Shown here: positions 27,901 to 36,185 of the stretch, piece by piece
Layout of the letters: each line of letters begins with the position of its first letter
How positions within the stretch are numbered: position 1 is the stretch's first letter
DNA from: Maribacter zhoushanensis
GTDB taxonomy: Bacteria > Bacteroidota > Bacteroidia > Flavobacteriales > Flavobacteriaceae
Assembly: GCF_029350975.1 (NCBI RefSeq)
Contig: NZ_JARKMR010000002.1
Span: forward strand, 434,001-498,000
Reading direction: 5' to 3'
DNA length: 64,000 nucleotides
The notes under the pieces: model-generated
The model's database searches: none
Told to the model about the DNA's origin: nothing
Seen by the model: the letters and a program-made list of their open reading frames with translations, nothing else
Made by a program: the position numbers and the translations under genes

Positions 27901-29815
27901 TTGAGACAATATCAATAAGCATTTCAAGATCGGTACTGATCTCATTTATTTCAGCTTCTTTTTCTTTAGCCTCTATAACCTTTTCAACGGTAGCTATAAA
28001 TTCCTTTTTGTCCTTTAATGCGTCATGGTAAGGTTGTAATGCATTCGGGTTCAATAAAAATTGAACACAACGCTCAGATATTTTCTTGGTCTGCTCCGCT
28101 ATTTGCTCTTCAAGTACCTCTAGGTATTCTAAATCAATATACCTCACTTCTTTCAGTGAAATAGCCTCGCCTCTAATAGACCGTAATCTTGTAAGCAACG
28201 CCACAAACTCATCTATACTCTTAAAAGAAGTGCTCTTGATTTTATTAAATAACTCTTCTGAGTTTTGTTGAATCAGCTTGGTTTGATTCTGAGCATTTTT
28301 TCGAAGTTGTACTACTTTTTCAAACTCATCAATAGCAGCATTGGAAGCCTTGTTGATTTCTTCAATTGGCTCATTTAATTGATGTGTTTCTGGCTCTGGC
28401 AACCAATAATAGGCATCTAAAATATCTTTAGAGAATTTTGCAATATCACTATATAGACCTGCGTAATTATCATTTTTGTTCAATAGTGTAATTAAGCCAT
28501 TGACCTCTGCCATAGCCTTTACAATATCTTTGTTACCAATTTTGTATAATAAGGTATCTTCATGTTGAGAAGGTACATAATCCCCTTTTAAATACGGTGT
28601 TTGCCAAATTTGAACCACATGGTGTTTGGTCTGTTCTTGCTCTGTTTTAAAATAACAAAGCTCACCATTTTCCAAAATTGTAAATCCGTTACAAATAATA
28701 GGTGTTTTAATAACCTGACTTATAATATTATAAGACATTAGGTTATAAAGCCCTTCTACTGCGGAATAAAAAACATAAAGAAAATCTTCACCGTTAGGTG
28801 AAATAATACGTTCTTGAAATTTCACATTTGGAATGGAGCTATCAAAAATATGATACTCCCCCGTTTGCAAATAATACCCCGTAGGGAAAATGATTCCCTG
28901 GTCATCTGGCAGTAAAATACAAGCATCTTTAACCGAGTCTATTTTTTGAACCTCTCTCATTTTGTCATTAAAAACAAAATAGCGAGGAGATTCTTGAAAT
29001 GGTTTTATTTCTAGTACCAATAGATTGCCTAAATCTCCAAAACGATACTGACCATCATCTAAAGTCTGATCAACATATTCTACAGGTTCATCTAAAATAC
29101 CTTTACCTTCTGCGGTATTATCCTCAATTTTTATGGTAAGGTCACCACCAATAGTTTCCACAAAAACCCTGTCTTTGATAGAAACGTGAGAATGCTCACC
29201 ATAACGGTGCATATCTCTAGTAGCTTCTTGCCATTTAAATTCTTGCTGAACAGGAAATTTATATTCATGTTCACTACGGTTATCAATATACTTAAGCGAG
29301 TTTTCTACCAACAACCATTTAAAGGTTTTAATGTCGGTAGGACTTTCGCTTAACTGAAAGACCATATGAAGATAATTTCCAATTATGGCAAAATTGGAAA
29401 ATATCGTATTTCTATAATATTTATATAAGTTGGTAAAATCAGACTTAAAAGTTTCGTCATCTAACAAGTTAAGATCAGAAGCTTTAAAACTATTGTCTAC
29501 AAAAGTGTAACTACTAAAAACATCTTTAATGTTTATTTCAGTTCTAAGTCCAAAATGAACGTTATACCCAAACAGACAAGTATCACCAAAAGAAACGATA
29601 TCTCTTGCTATACAATTGTTTTCCGTATTGATTCTATCATTAGCAATAAGTTTGGTCTCTAATGATCCAAAAACGGTTTTTCTATCATCATTTAGCTCAA
29701 TCAGTTTACTCTGTAATAGTTCCTTCTGCTTTTGCAGTCGGTTTTTAATTACATCATAAGTACCGCCATCTAAAATATGTTCTTCCGTTTTGTCTGTTCG
29801 GGATTCTTCTGCCAT
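24926..29815 (-). CDS. DUF3686-type large AAA+ ATPase (labelled DNA repair ATPase)
   Basis: 1629 residues, cytoplasmic. The N-terminal third is a beta-rich propeller-like DUF3686 region. The middle (about 500-870) is coiled coil rich in Glu/Lys. A helical region follows, then an AAA+ module at about 1260-1450: Walker A PPGYGKTT near residue 1271, Walker B MLYIDDIQ near 1334 and sensor-1 VIMAGNP near 1384, resembling MoxR-like ATPases. The name DNA repair ATPase is a database label; no nuclease or DNA-binding motif is visible. It is last in an operon behind flotillin, an OB-type membrane protein, PspA and a YbjN-like protein, so membrane remodelling or stress is the more likely setting. Confidence 0.88.
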   Translation of the reverse strand: MAEESRTDKTEEHILDGGTYDVIKNRLQKQKELLQSKLIELNDDRKTVFGSLETKLIANDRINTENNCIARDIVSFGDTCLFGYNVHFGLRTEINIKDVFSSYTFVDNSFKASDLNLLDDETFKSDFTNLYKYYRNTIFSNFAIIGNYLHMVFQLSESPTDIKTFKWLLVENSLKYIDNRSEHEYKFPVQQEFKWQEATRDMHRYGEHSHVSIKDRVFVETIGGDLTIKIEDNTAEGKGILDEPVEYVDQTLDDGQYRFGDLGNLLVLEIKPFQESPRYFVFNDKMREVQKIDSVKDACILLPDDQGIIFPTGYYLQTGEYHIFDSSIPNVKFQERIISPNGEDFLYVFYSAVEGLYNLMSYNIISQVIKTPIICNGFTILENGELCYFKTEQEQTKHHVVQIWQTPYLKGDYVPSQHEDTLLYKIGNKDIVKAMAEVNGLITLLNKNDNYAGLYSDIAKFSKDILDAYYWLPEPETHQLNEPIEEINKASNAAIDEFEKVVQLRKNAQNQTKLIQQNSEELFNKIKSTSFKSIDEFVALLTRLRSIRGEAISLKEVRYIDLEYLEVLEEQIAEQTKKISERCVQFLLNPNALQPYHDALKDKKEFIATVEKVIEAKEKEAEINEISTDLEMLIDIVSNLEIEDTAHSTKIIDDISLIFSTINELKAALKNKRNSLGISEAKAEFAAQLKLIDQSIINYLDMASTPEKCDEYQTKTSIQLEELEGKFTDFEEFIETIIEKREEVYAAFDARKNSLIEKRNKKSSALANASSRILKGVQKKAQSFNSAVEINGYFASDLMINKLRDIIAQLQELDDSGKAEEIETQLKTAREDALRKLKDKLDLYEDGDSVIRLGKHKFGVNKQQLDLTIVFHDNELNYHLTGTDFYKVLNNEEFVKNRHLWNQEYVSETDDIYRAAYLAYKLFSKFTEEDLLPLSDEELLKLVQEQSRNDYSEGYIKGVHDVDASRILKLLVHKHHELDLLTYRPEIRGYAQFFWNDLEDDVRNELDKGLKSAGEVLQYFPESKEYASIIEELTYKIEGFAEETKLFDAVLSTDIAEYLFEELKSDSEFVFSSFAIQLKDEFFKLLKSQQADLKFKKSVEDAGDLETKVRLAKQWVGAFLKSKKDVDTSINLNRYENEIVSALLFRDESASKIKAVSPNEVLKDLRGSHGTIVEGVYSFNYHDFVSRLNLFVLDEVPAFLKFKKTKLDITEKLKTDLKLEEFKPRVLTSFVRNKLIDEVYLPIFGNNLAKQLGTVGANKRTDRMGMLLLISPPGYGKTTLMEYIANRLGLIFVKINGPAIGHEVTNVDPASAMNSAAREELKKLNLAFEMGNNVMLYIDDIQHCNPEFLQKFISLSDGTRKIEGVYEGQPKTYDLRGKKFCVIMAGNPYTESGEKFQIPDMLANRADIYNLGDIIGETEHLFRLSLVENSLTANPILQQLASKEFDDVYTLVEQIESKSDEGQLIGNHSSQEVEEYKKVLEKVLRVRDVLLKVNATYIKSAAMQDEYRTEPSFKLQGSYRDMNKLVAQIVPIMNERELNTLLRSHYENEAQTLTGSAEANLLKYNELIGNLTTEEDSRWSAIKEQFVKNNKLKGFSNANEMAQVLSQMMEFSENLAGIKSVLEKGLRNE

Positions 29816-29874
29816 AAAAATAACAAGGCTTTAGTATTACATTAATAATTCACTTAAAAACTCTAGACACTATG

Positions 29875-31941
29875 TTATTTTAGCTTTTTATCGCCCATAC
29901 CTAATCCTTTAGCAAGATTAAATAGGTTGCTAAATAACGTCTGCTCATCGCTGTCATTAGACTTAGATTTTAAGTCCATCAGTAAATTAGCAATAGTTAC
30001 ATTTTTAAGGTCCTCAGATGAAATACCGTATTTATCCGCGAATTCTTTAACCTTTTCCAATAGATTACCTTTAACGTCGTCACTGCCTAAAATAGCATCT
30101 TTTACGTCTTGTATATTGGTACTGTTCTCTACCAATCTATCATAACCTTTACCTTTTGTAATCTGTCCGATAATTTGATCAAAGAACATAGTCTCACCAC
30201 CTACAATATCAATTTTGGCAGCTTTTAATGCATCACCAATAACCTGGGCTTGTGCATCTGCAATATCTTTCTGAATATTAATCTGCGCAAGATCTATTTG
30301 TAATTCTTTATCTAAACGCAACTTAAACTCTTCGTGCTCTTTACCAACACCATCTAGTTTCTTCATTGCATTTGCCTTTTCTTCAATACCAGCGGCATCT
30401 GCTAAAGCTTTTTCTTTGATTACATCAGCCTCTGCCAATCCGTCTTTACGTTTTGCTTCTGCTTTAGCTTCAATACCGGTAGCTTCAGCTTTTGCTTTTT
30501 TCTCAATGATGATTGCTTGTACAATTCCCTCACGCTCAAAAGCATCAGCTTTAGCATGCATCACCTGAGCTTCAGACATACCAACAGTTGCTTCTTCTTT
30601 TGCTGTTGCTTCAGCCAAAATTTTACGGGCTTCTGCTTCTTTCTCACTAGCTTCTTTATGTGCCAATGCTTCAATATTGATTTCTTCCGCTTTTTGTTTA
30701 GCAGCCTCTTTTTGAGCCTCTGCAGCTTTAATCGTTTTAATTAAGTCTTCTTGAGCGTTTGCTTCGGCAATCGTAATTTTCACTTGTTTCTCACGATCTG
30801 CAGTTTTGAAAGCTTGAATATCTTTCATGTTTTCTTGCTCTTCCACTACTCCTTTTTCAAGGGTAACACGATCACGAATAACATCTTGAATATTTTTCTT
30901 CTCAACTTCAACAACTTTCTCTTTTTCAATCTGCGCAAGAGTAACAACTCTTTCTCTTTCCGTAGCCTCTAAAAGTCTGTCTTTTTCAACTCTTTCCGTT
31001 TCAACTGCATCGGTACGTTGTTTGTTCTTTAACGCAACAATAATTTGACGCTCCATGTTCTCTTCAGCAACCTTCACCTTTTCACGAGTGGCAATACGGG
31101 CAGTTTCTGATTTCAACAATTCTTCTTCAGAAACCTTTAAAATTTCAGCTTCTTCACGAGACTTTATATTTGAGATTTCTCTTTTTTGCTGTTCTTCTTT
31201 TTCAGCTAACTGCTTGTCTAGTTCAAGAATAGCCTCACGTGCCTCAACATCTTGTTTACGGATTACTTTCTCTTCATCACGCTTAATAAGGTTGGCTTTA
31301 ATGTTTTGTGCAGCGGTTAAATCCGTAATTTTCTTAATACCTTCAGCATCAAGAATATTATCTGCTTTTAGGTGTGACACGGCAGTTTGCTCCAGATAAT
31401 CTATGGCGCAATCTTCTAAGGTGTAACCATTTAGGTCAATTCCAATAATATCTACAATTTCATCTCTAAACTCTCTACGAGCTTCATATAATTGAATAAA
31501 GTCGAATTTCTTACCAACGGTTTTTAAGGCTTCAGAAAACTTGGCTTCAAAAAGCTCTTCAAGAGTTTCTTGCTTAGAAGCTCTTTGCACACCAATGGTC
31601 TGAGCAACTTTTTTAATAAGGTCTACTTCGTTGTTTACCCTAACAAAGAAGGCAACTTTAATATCTGCACGCATGTTATCCTTGCAAATTAAGCCTTCTG
31701 TAGCAAGTCTTTCAATTTGTATTTTCTTTACTGAAATGTCCATTACTTCAACTCGGTGAAATACGGGTACAACATAAAGACCTTTGTCCGTAGCTACTTT
31801 AGTTCCTCCAAATCCGGTTCTGACCAAGGCTTGACCTTGATGAACTTTTTTGTAGAACATAGCAATAATTGCAAAATAAACAATGATAAGGAAGAGGATT
31901 ACTCCCAGACCAATACCGATAATTGAAAAGATGGATTCCAT
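29875..31941 (-). CDS. Flotillin / band-7 (SPFH) membrane protein
   Basis: 688 residues. One N-terminal membrane helix (about 5-30), an SPFH domain (about 31-230, with GQALVRTGFGGTKVATDKG and EEKANAMKKLD-type repeats later), and a very long Ala/Glu/Lys coiled coil (about 225-600), the flotillin signature. The C-terminal 90 residues form a separate small domain. Such proteins (YqiK type) oligomerise into membrane cages that organise lipid microdomains. In this operon it follows the OB/NfeD-like protein by 14 bases, a pairing seen widely for NfeD-flotillin partners. Confidence 0.93.
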   Translation of the reverse strand: MESIFSIIGIGLGVILFLIIVYFAIIAMFYKKVHQGQALVRTGFGGTKVATDKGLYVVPVFHRVEVMDISVKKIQIERLATEGLICKDNMRADIKVAFFVRVNNEVDLIKKVAQTIGVQRASKQETLEELFEAKFSEALKTVGKKFDFIQLYEARREFRDEIVDIIGIDLNGYTLEDCAIDYLEQTAVSHLKADNILDAEGIKKITDLTAAQNIKANLIKRDEEKVIRKQDVEAREAILELDKQLAEKEEQQKREISNIKSREEAEILKVSEEELLKSETARIATREKVKVAEENMERQIIVALKNKQRTDAVETERVEKDRLLEATERERVVTLAQIEKEKVVEVEKKNIQDVIRDRVTLEKGVVEEQENMKDIQAFKTADREKQVKITIAEANAQEDLIKTIKAAEAQKEAAKQKAEEINIEALAHKEASEKEAEARKILAEATAKEEATVGMSEAQVMHAKADAFEREGIVQAIIIEKKAKAEATGIEAKAEAKRKDGLAEADVIKEKALADAAGIEEKANAMKKLDGVGKEHEEFKLRLDKELQIDLAQINIQKDIADAQAQVIGDALKAAKIDIVGGETMFFDQIIGQITKGKGYDRLVENSTNIQDVKDAILGSDDVKGNLLEKVKEFADKYGISSEDLKNVTIANLLMDLKSKSNDSDEQTLFSNLFNLAKGLGMGDKKLK

Positions 31942-31955
31942 AAATGATTTAAGTT

Positions 31956-32666
31956 TTATTGGTTATAAGATTGTACTAAAAAGTGTGTATGATCCGCAGA
32001 TCTTTTGATAATTAATACCGAGCTACCGTAGGTTAACGGTTTACGGTCTAATGATTTTACGTAAATAGAATGGCTATTACCTTCTGCTTTAACTTCGGCA
32101 TTCCCCATTTTATCTTCACTAATGTTTGATAACAATATAGCTTGCCTTCCTAAAAAATCTACAGGCGCATCACCATCTTTGTTCAGGTGCTTAAAGAAGC
32201 CCTTAAATGGAGTGGTAAATAGTTTGTTAACAAATAGTGCTGGAAAAAATGCAGCTAACATAATTATGAAACCTATATAGTTTTCATATGTTAACGTAAT
32301 GGTCGTCAATAAGGTTGTCATCAACCACCAAACAAATATCCAGCAGGTAAATGTGAACATAAAAGGTAGTCCCACAAAGTTGAAATAGATAAGGAAAATT
32401 TGCCACCATTTTAATGGTCTGCGTCTTTTTCCTAAAACATCATCTTGATTGACCTCTGTATTAGAGATATCTTCAAAATCAAGATTACCACCTTCTATAC
32501 TAGAGTCAAAATCAATATCCGCATCTACGTCAATATCTACATCAACATCTAGGTCAAAATCAAGACCACCTATCATGGTAATGATCCAATACACCAGAAG
32601 GAGTATCAACAATAAGGTCAATGTAATATTTACCTCTGAAAATAATATGTCTATTAGTTGATTCAA
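31956..32666 (-). CDS. NfeD/YqiJ-like membrane protein with OB fold
   Basis: 236 residues starting at a TTG (32666), 4 bases after the PspA stop. The TTG is preferred because the first membrane helix (LTLLLILLLVYWIITMIGG, about 16-34) lies before any ATG. A strikingly regular acidic stretch of alternating Asp with hydrophobic residues follows (about 34-54), then two further membrane helices and a C-terminal OB-like beta domain (LGRQAILLSNISED...YVKSLDRKPLTYGSSVLIIKR). This matches the NfeD-like partners of flotillins. Confidence 0.85.
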   Translation of the reverse strand: MNQLIDILFSEVNITLTLLLILLLVYWIITMIGGLDFDLDVDVDIDVDADIDFDSSIEGGNLDFEDISNTEVNQDDVLGKRRRPLKWWQIFLIYFNFVGLPFMFTFTCWIFVWWLMTTLLTTITLTYENYIGFIIMLAAFFPALFVNKLFTTPFKGFFKHLNKDGDAPVDFLGRQAILLSNISEDKMGNAEVKAEGNSHSIYVKSLDRKPLTYGSSVLIIKRSADHTHFLVQSYNQ

Positions 32667-32670
32667 ATTT

Positions 32671-33384
32671 TTATTTTTTGGATTTGTTAAACCCTAATTG
32701 TTCTTTTAATTTTTGAAGTTCATCATCTGCGGCGGCTTCAGTAGTATCAGCAGCTTTGTCTAATTCTTCATCAATAGATTTACTAGAATTTGCAATATCA
32801 CCATAAGCTTCTGCCAAGGCTTCCTCTTGCGCTATTTTATCTTTCATTCTTTCAAGCATAGAAACTGTACCGGTACTATCCAATTCAGCCATTTGCTTGT
32901 TAAGATTTTTGGTAGCGTTACTCACTTTAACTCGTGCTTTAAGTGTTTTAAGCTCATTCTCCCAGTTACCAATGTTAGCTTTTAAAGCTTCAACATTACC
33001 TTGCATTTGGCTTACGTTAGCTTCAAATTTTTCAGTTTCTACTTTTGTAGCTTCTAATTGCTTTTCGTTGGTTTCTTTTTGCATTAAAGCTTCTTTAGCA
33101 AGTCTATCTGCTTCTGAAACATCCATTTCTTTACTATTTGCCTTCTTTAAAATGATAATGGCTTTGTCTTGATATTCTTTAGCTTTGTTCTTGTAAACGT
33201 CTTGATCGTTCTTAGAACGTATTGCAAGTGCTTTTACTTGTGCAAGCGCCTCTAAACTTTTTTCCAGATCTTGCTTCATATCCCTAATGCCTTGTTCTGT
33301 CATCTTTATAGGGTCTTCCATCTTATCTATTGCTGAATTGGTTTCAGCCTCTCCTATTTTAAATAGTCTTTTAAATATATTCAT
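32671..33384 (-). CDS. PspA/IM30 family protein
   Basis: 237 residues, almost entirely helical. The N-terminal amphipathic start (MNIFKRLFKIGEAETNSAIDKMEDP) followed by MTEQGIRDMKQDLEKSLEALAQVKA is characteristic of PspA/Vipp1/IM30, bacterial relatives of ESCRT-III that bind and repair stressed membranes. A Glu/Asp-rich tail ends in LKEQLGFNKSKK. It sits between the YbjN-like gene (12 bases) and the OB membrane protein (4 bases). Confidence 0.93.
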   Translation of the reverse strand: MNIFKRLFKIGEAETNSAIDKMEDPIKMTEQGIRDMKQDLEKSLEALAQVKALAIRSKNDQDVYKNKAKEYQDKAIIILKKANSKEMDVSEADRLAKEALMQKETNEKQLEATKVETEKFEANVSQMQGNVEALKANIGNWENELKTLKARVKVSNATKNLNKQMAELDSTGTVSMLERMKDKIAQEEALAEAYGDIANSSKSIDEELDKAADTTEAAADDELQKLKEQLGFNKSKK

Positions 33385-33396
33385 GATTTTTTATTT

Positions 33397-33792
33397 TTAA
33401 TATTTAGAAAATTCAATTATTTGGTCAGAGTATTCACTCATTAGCAGGCTTAATGAATTTAGACTAGCTTCAAACTCGTTAAGATCCATATTCTCTATTT
33501 GTAAAGTATCTCTGAATATGACCCGGTTTGCAGTTTCATCTAGAACGAAAGCGCCGTGAATGATATCTCTATTTTTCTGAAGTAAATTTTTAAAGATTTT
33601 TTCTGATTGATTATGGACAGAAAATATAAATTGTTCCATAATTAGAATTGGAGGCGATACTCCTAAAATCAGATTTTTTATTCCAGAATCTTCTTTCTCT
33701 ACAACCAAAATACCTTCTCCTCTATTTTCTTTAACGATATTAAAGTTTAATTGAAGTAGATAATCTCTGGTTATATTAAAATGGTTTTTCAT
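33397..33792 (-). CDS. YbjN-like / Tir-chaperone-fold small protein
   Basis: 131 residues from the ATG at 33792; an upstream TTG adds 12 non-conserved residues. The alternating pattern of beta strands and helices (GILVVEKEDSGIKNLILGVSPPILIMEQFIF...LLQKNRDIIHGAFVLDETANRVIFRDTLQIENMDLNEF) matches the type III secretion chaperone-like fold of YbjN/DUF1821 proteins, often labelled molecular chaperone Tir. No secretion system is nearby, so a stress role is more likely. It is the first gene of the PspA-flotillin-ATPase operon. Confidence 0.82.
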   Translation of the reverse strand: MKNHFNITRDYLLQLNFNIVKENRGEGILVVEKEDSGIKNLILGVSPPILIMEQFIFSVHNQSEKIFKNLLQKNRDIIHGAFVLDETANRVIFRDTLQIENMDLNEFEASLNSLSLLMSEYSDQIIEFSKY

Positions 33793-33968
33793 ATGTGTTG
33801 GTTTTTGTAGGTGGATTCTTAAATTCAATAATACAAAATATTATTGGTGTGTTTTCCTTAATTATATAAGGAGTGCCAAAATGTAAACAACTACGATGAA
33901 CATAATATTGTGTTTTAAAAAGGTTAAACTAAAATTACTTGCTCAAAACAATAGCATTCTAAATAATT

Positions 33969-34029
33969 ATTGCTAATTTTGTTAGACAAATATAAATATA
34001 TTTTTATCAATTGCAAATATTATTAGCAA
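33969..34029. promoter_or_regulatory. Twin operator-like repeats upstream of the XRE regulator
   Basis: Two 17-base direct repeats, ATTGCTAATTTTGTTAG (33969-33985) and ATTGCAAATATTATTAG (34010-34026), match at 14 of 17 positions and start 41 bases apart, close to four helical turns. The second is also an imperfect palindrome (TTGCAAATA-T-TATTAGCAA, 34011-34029), as expected for a dimeric HTH repressor. Confidence 0.6.
33974..33981 (+). promoter_or_regulatory. Minus-7 box TAATTTTG of the XRE regulator
   Basis: Perfect TAnnTTTG match lying inside the first operator-like repeat, 51 bases before the ATG at 34033. The overlap predicts autorepression. Confidence 0.5.
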
Positions 34030-34032
34030 AAA

Positions 34033-34788
34033 ATGTCATATTTCGGAAAGAATATTAGAAAAATAAGAAGCTTAAAAAGTCTCAGCCAACAAGCGTTTGC
34101 GGAGCTTTTTGACTTAAAGAGAGGCACTTTGGGTGCTTATGAAGAAGGAAGAAGTGAACCTAAATTAGAGACGTTAATAAAGATTGCTAATTATTTTAGC
34201 ATCCCTATAGATGATCTGTTAACGACAGAATTAACGGTAAATAATTTATTAAAGTTCAAAGGAAATTTAACAGTAGAACAAGATTTAGGCGAACAAGAAT
34301 TTTTTATAAAAGTGCCGTGTATAACAACCCTAAATCAATCTGATTATATTAAGTATTTTGATAAAGATTCTTACATACAAGATTTACCATTTTTATCATT
34401 ACCTATAAATCCTGATAAGAAATTTAGGGCTTATACTGTTCAGAATTTAGAAATGAGCAAAAATGAATCGGGTATGTTTCCTAAAGATATTGCCATTGGT
34501 GAATTTATTCCGCCAAATGTTTATTCTAAATTAAATAATGGCACTTTAGTTTTTACCGTTACGGACCAAAATATCATTTTACGAAGATTGTTTATTACCA
34601 ATGATCATTTTGTATTACGTGCAGAACACAAAAATGTAGACGATGTTACCTTACAATTTAAAGATATAAAAGAAATGTGGCGAGTGCGGTATGTGTTCTA
34701 TCATAGATTGCCCGAAACCAATTTTAATTTGGAAGAAAAGTTATTTCAATTGGAAAAAGACTTTGATAGACTTAAAAATGATCTATAA
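34033..34788 (+). CDS. XRE-family regulator with C-terminal LexA/CI-like domain
   Basis: 251 residues. An XRE helix-turn-helix (about 5-60: IRKIRSLKSLSQQAFAELFDLKRGTLGAYEEGRSEPKLETLIKIANYF, in parts) is followed by a beta-rich C-terminal region (about 90-225) that resembles S24/CI sensor domains but lacks an obvious catalytic Ser-Lys pair, so it probably does not self-cleave. A C-terminal helix is coiled coil. It is transcribed away from the YbjN-PspA-flotillin-ATPase operon and shares the intergenic region with it, making that operon a candidate target besides its own promoter. Confidence 0.87.
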   Translation: MSYFGKNIRKIRSLKSLSQQAFAELFDLKRGTLGAYEEGRSEPKLETLIKIANYFSIPIDDLLTTELTVNNLLKFKGNLTVEQDLGEQEFFIKVPCITTLNQSDYIKYFDKDSYIQDLPFLSLPINPDKKFRAYTVQNLEMSKNESGMFPKDIAIGEFIPPNVYSKLNNGTLVFTVTDQNIILRRLFITNDHFVLRAEHKNVDDVTLQFKDIKEMWRVRYVFYHRLPETNFNLEEKLFQLEKDFDRLKNDL

Positions 34789-34790
34789 TA

Positions 34791-34820
34791 AAAAAGCCCT
34801 TCATTACTGAAGGGCTTTTT
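34791..34820. terminator. Bidirectional terminator between XRE and cold-shock genes
   Basis: A perfect 13-bp inverted repeat (AAAAAGCCCTTCA and complement) with a TTAC loop serves both convergent genes. Confidence 0.92.
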
Positions 34821-34844
34821 CTTAAACTTGAATGTATATATGTC

Positions 34845-35036
34845 TTAGATAACTTTAACGTTCACTGCGTTTAAACCTTTGTTACCTTCTTTAAGTTCGA
34901 ATTCAACTTCATCGCCTTCACGAATTTCGTCGATTAAACCAGAAATGTGTACAAAGTGATCTTTTTCAACTCCTTCTTCAGTGATAAAACCGAAACCTTT
35001 TGTGTCATTGAAAAATTTTACTGTTCCTTTACTCAT
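34845..35036 (-). CDS. Cold-shock domain protein (CspA family)
   Basis: 63 residues from the ATG at 35036; an upstream frame adds 17 residues outside the conserved start MSKGTVKFF. RNP1 (KGFGFIT) and RNP2 (HFVHIS) motifs of the five-stranded OB fold are intact. It binds single-stranded nucleic acid and acts as an RNA chaperone at low temperature or in fast growth. The region upstream up to 35328 has no gene; a CATCTTTG minus-7-like box at 35073-35080 is a weak promoter candidate. Confidence 0.95.
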   Translation of the reverse strand: MSKGTVKFFNDTKGFGFITEEGVEKDHFVHISGLIDEIREGDEVEFELKEGNKGLNAVNVKVI

Positions 35037-35328
35037 TGTAATGTAATTTAAATTATAATACTTATTAAGAGGCAAAGATGACGCCAATAGTTGACAAACA
35101 GCGTTTAAAGTAGTTTTATATCTATTTTTTGTGAATACTTTAAGAGTTTTCGTACTTAAATTGAATTAAAAGGTCATCTGCAGGCACAATTCTTCTCAAA
35201 TTCATACAAAATAACTTATCTCAAATATAAAAAGAGGGTAAGTTTTAGTCCTTAATACTCAATTGAGTAATTATATTTTATGATACTTTAGTAGAAACAA
35301 CTAATATCAACATCAAATACTCATTACA

Positions 35329-36171
35329 ATGAAAAAATTCTTTTTATTTAAAAATGCCCTTTTTGGGGTATTGTTTACTTTACTTTTATCTAACGCTGCT
35401 ATAGCTCAAGAATCTAAATTCGATATTTCTAAAGATTTACTGCTTGTTCAGTTAGATTGTAAAACTGATATAGACGATTTACATACTTCAGCCGGTTTGG
35501 CTACACTTTTAAATCACCCAGATTATAAAGATTTAAATTATTTAGCTGTTGCCGGCACTTATGGTATTCAAGAAGGATTATATGTGCCGCCAAATGAGCT
35601 AATGAAATTGGCATTTAAAAGTAATTGGGCAGATGCGGATAAGGAATGGGAAGCATCTATAGATATAGTTGTGAGTAAGGCAATGAGCATCATTGAAAAT
35701 GGTGGGTCAATTTGGATAGCTGAAGCTGGGCAATCAGATTTTACTGCAGACTGGGTAAAGAAAATTAGAACAAAAGACCCTTCTCTAAAAATTAAAGATC
35801 ATATTCATGTGGTTCAACATAGTGATTGGAACGAATCTGTCACTGAACCAGTTAAGTTAATGTATGTAAAAACAGCAACCGACTATCACAAAATAGCCGA
35901 TGGCAATGCTGTGGGCAATGGTACACCAGGCTTAAAGTCTGACAGTAAGGTAGATTGGGAATCTAAAATTAATAATCAGCATTTAACTAATGTTTGGAAT
36001 ACCGCCATTAGTTTAGGAAACAAATACAATGGTAAGGACGGCAGATATCTAAATGAAAGTGTTGCCGAAGGCGGATTAGATTTTTCTGATTTAAGCGAAG
36101 TATGCTATATTCTAGACCTTATGAAAATAAAAGATGCAGATGAGTTTTTCACTTATTTTAAGATAGACTAG
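35329..36171 (+). CDS. Exported protein, nucleoside-hydrolase-like fold
   Basis: 280 residues with a signal peptide (cleavage near AIAQES, residue 27). The segment LVQLDCKTDIDDLHTSAGLATLL (in which D43, D47, D49 and D50 stand together) resembles the calcium-binding DTDPGIDD loop of IU-nucleoside hydrolases and related DUF1593-type enzymes, but the third residue is Lys and the fifth Asp, so the metal site differs. Further on, GGSIWIAEAGQSDFTADWVK and HVVQHSDWNE fit the same fold family. The substrate and even enzymatic activity are uncertain. It is monocistronic, convergent with the aminotransferase. Confidence 0.65.
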   Translation: MKKFFLFKNALFGVLFTLLLSNAAIAQESKFDISKDLLLVQLDCKTDIDDLHTSAGLATLLNHPDYKDLNYLAVAGTYGIQEGLYVPPNELMKLAFKSNWADADKEWEASIDIVVSKAMSIIENGGSIWIAEAGQSDFTADWVKKIRTKDPSLKIKDHIHVVQHSDWNESVTEPVKLMYVKTATDYHKIADGNAVGNGTPGLKSDSKVDWESKINNQHLTNVWNTAISLGNKYNGKDGRYLNESVAEGGLDFSDLSEVCYILDLMKIKDADEFFTYFKID

Positions 36172-36185
36172 TAATAGACAAGCAT

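Noticed and set aside
31055-31399. 114-codon frame antisense to the flotillin gene
   Set aside because: Arises from the low-complexity coiled coil on the other strand; Ser/Phe/Ala-rich, no plausible start context.
24926-33792. Phage-defence island assignment for the PspA/flotillin/ATPase operon
   Set aside because: No nuclease, integrase or other defence gene is nearby and composition matches the surroundings; retained as a membrane-stress-type operon.
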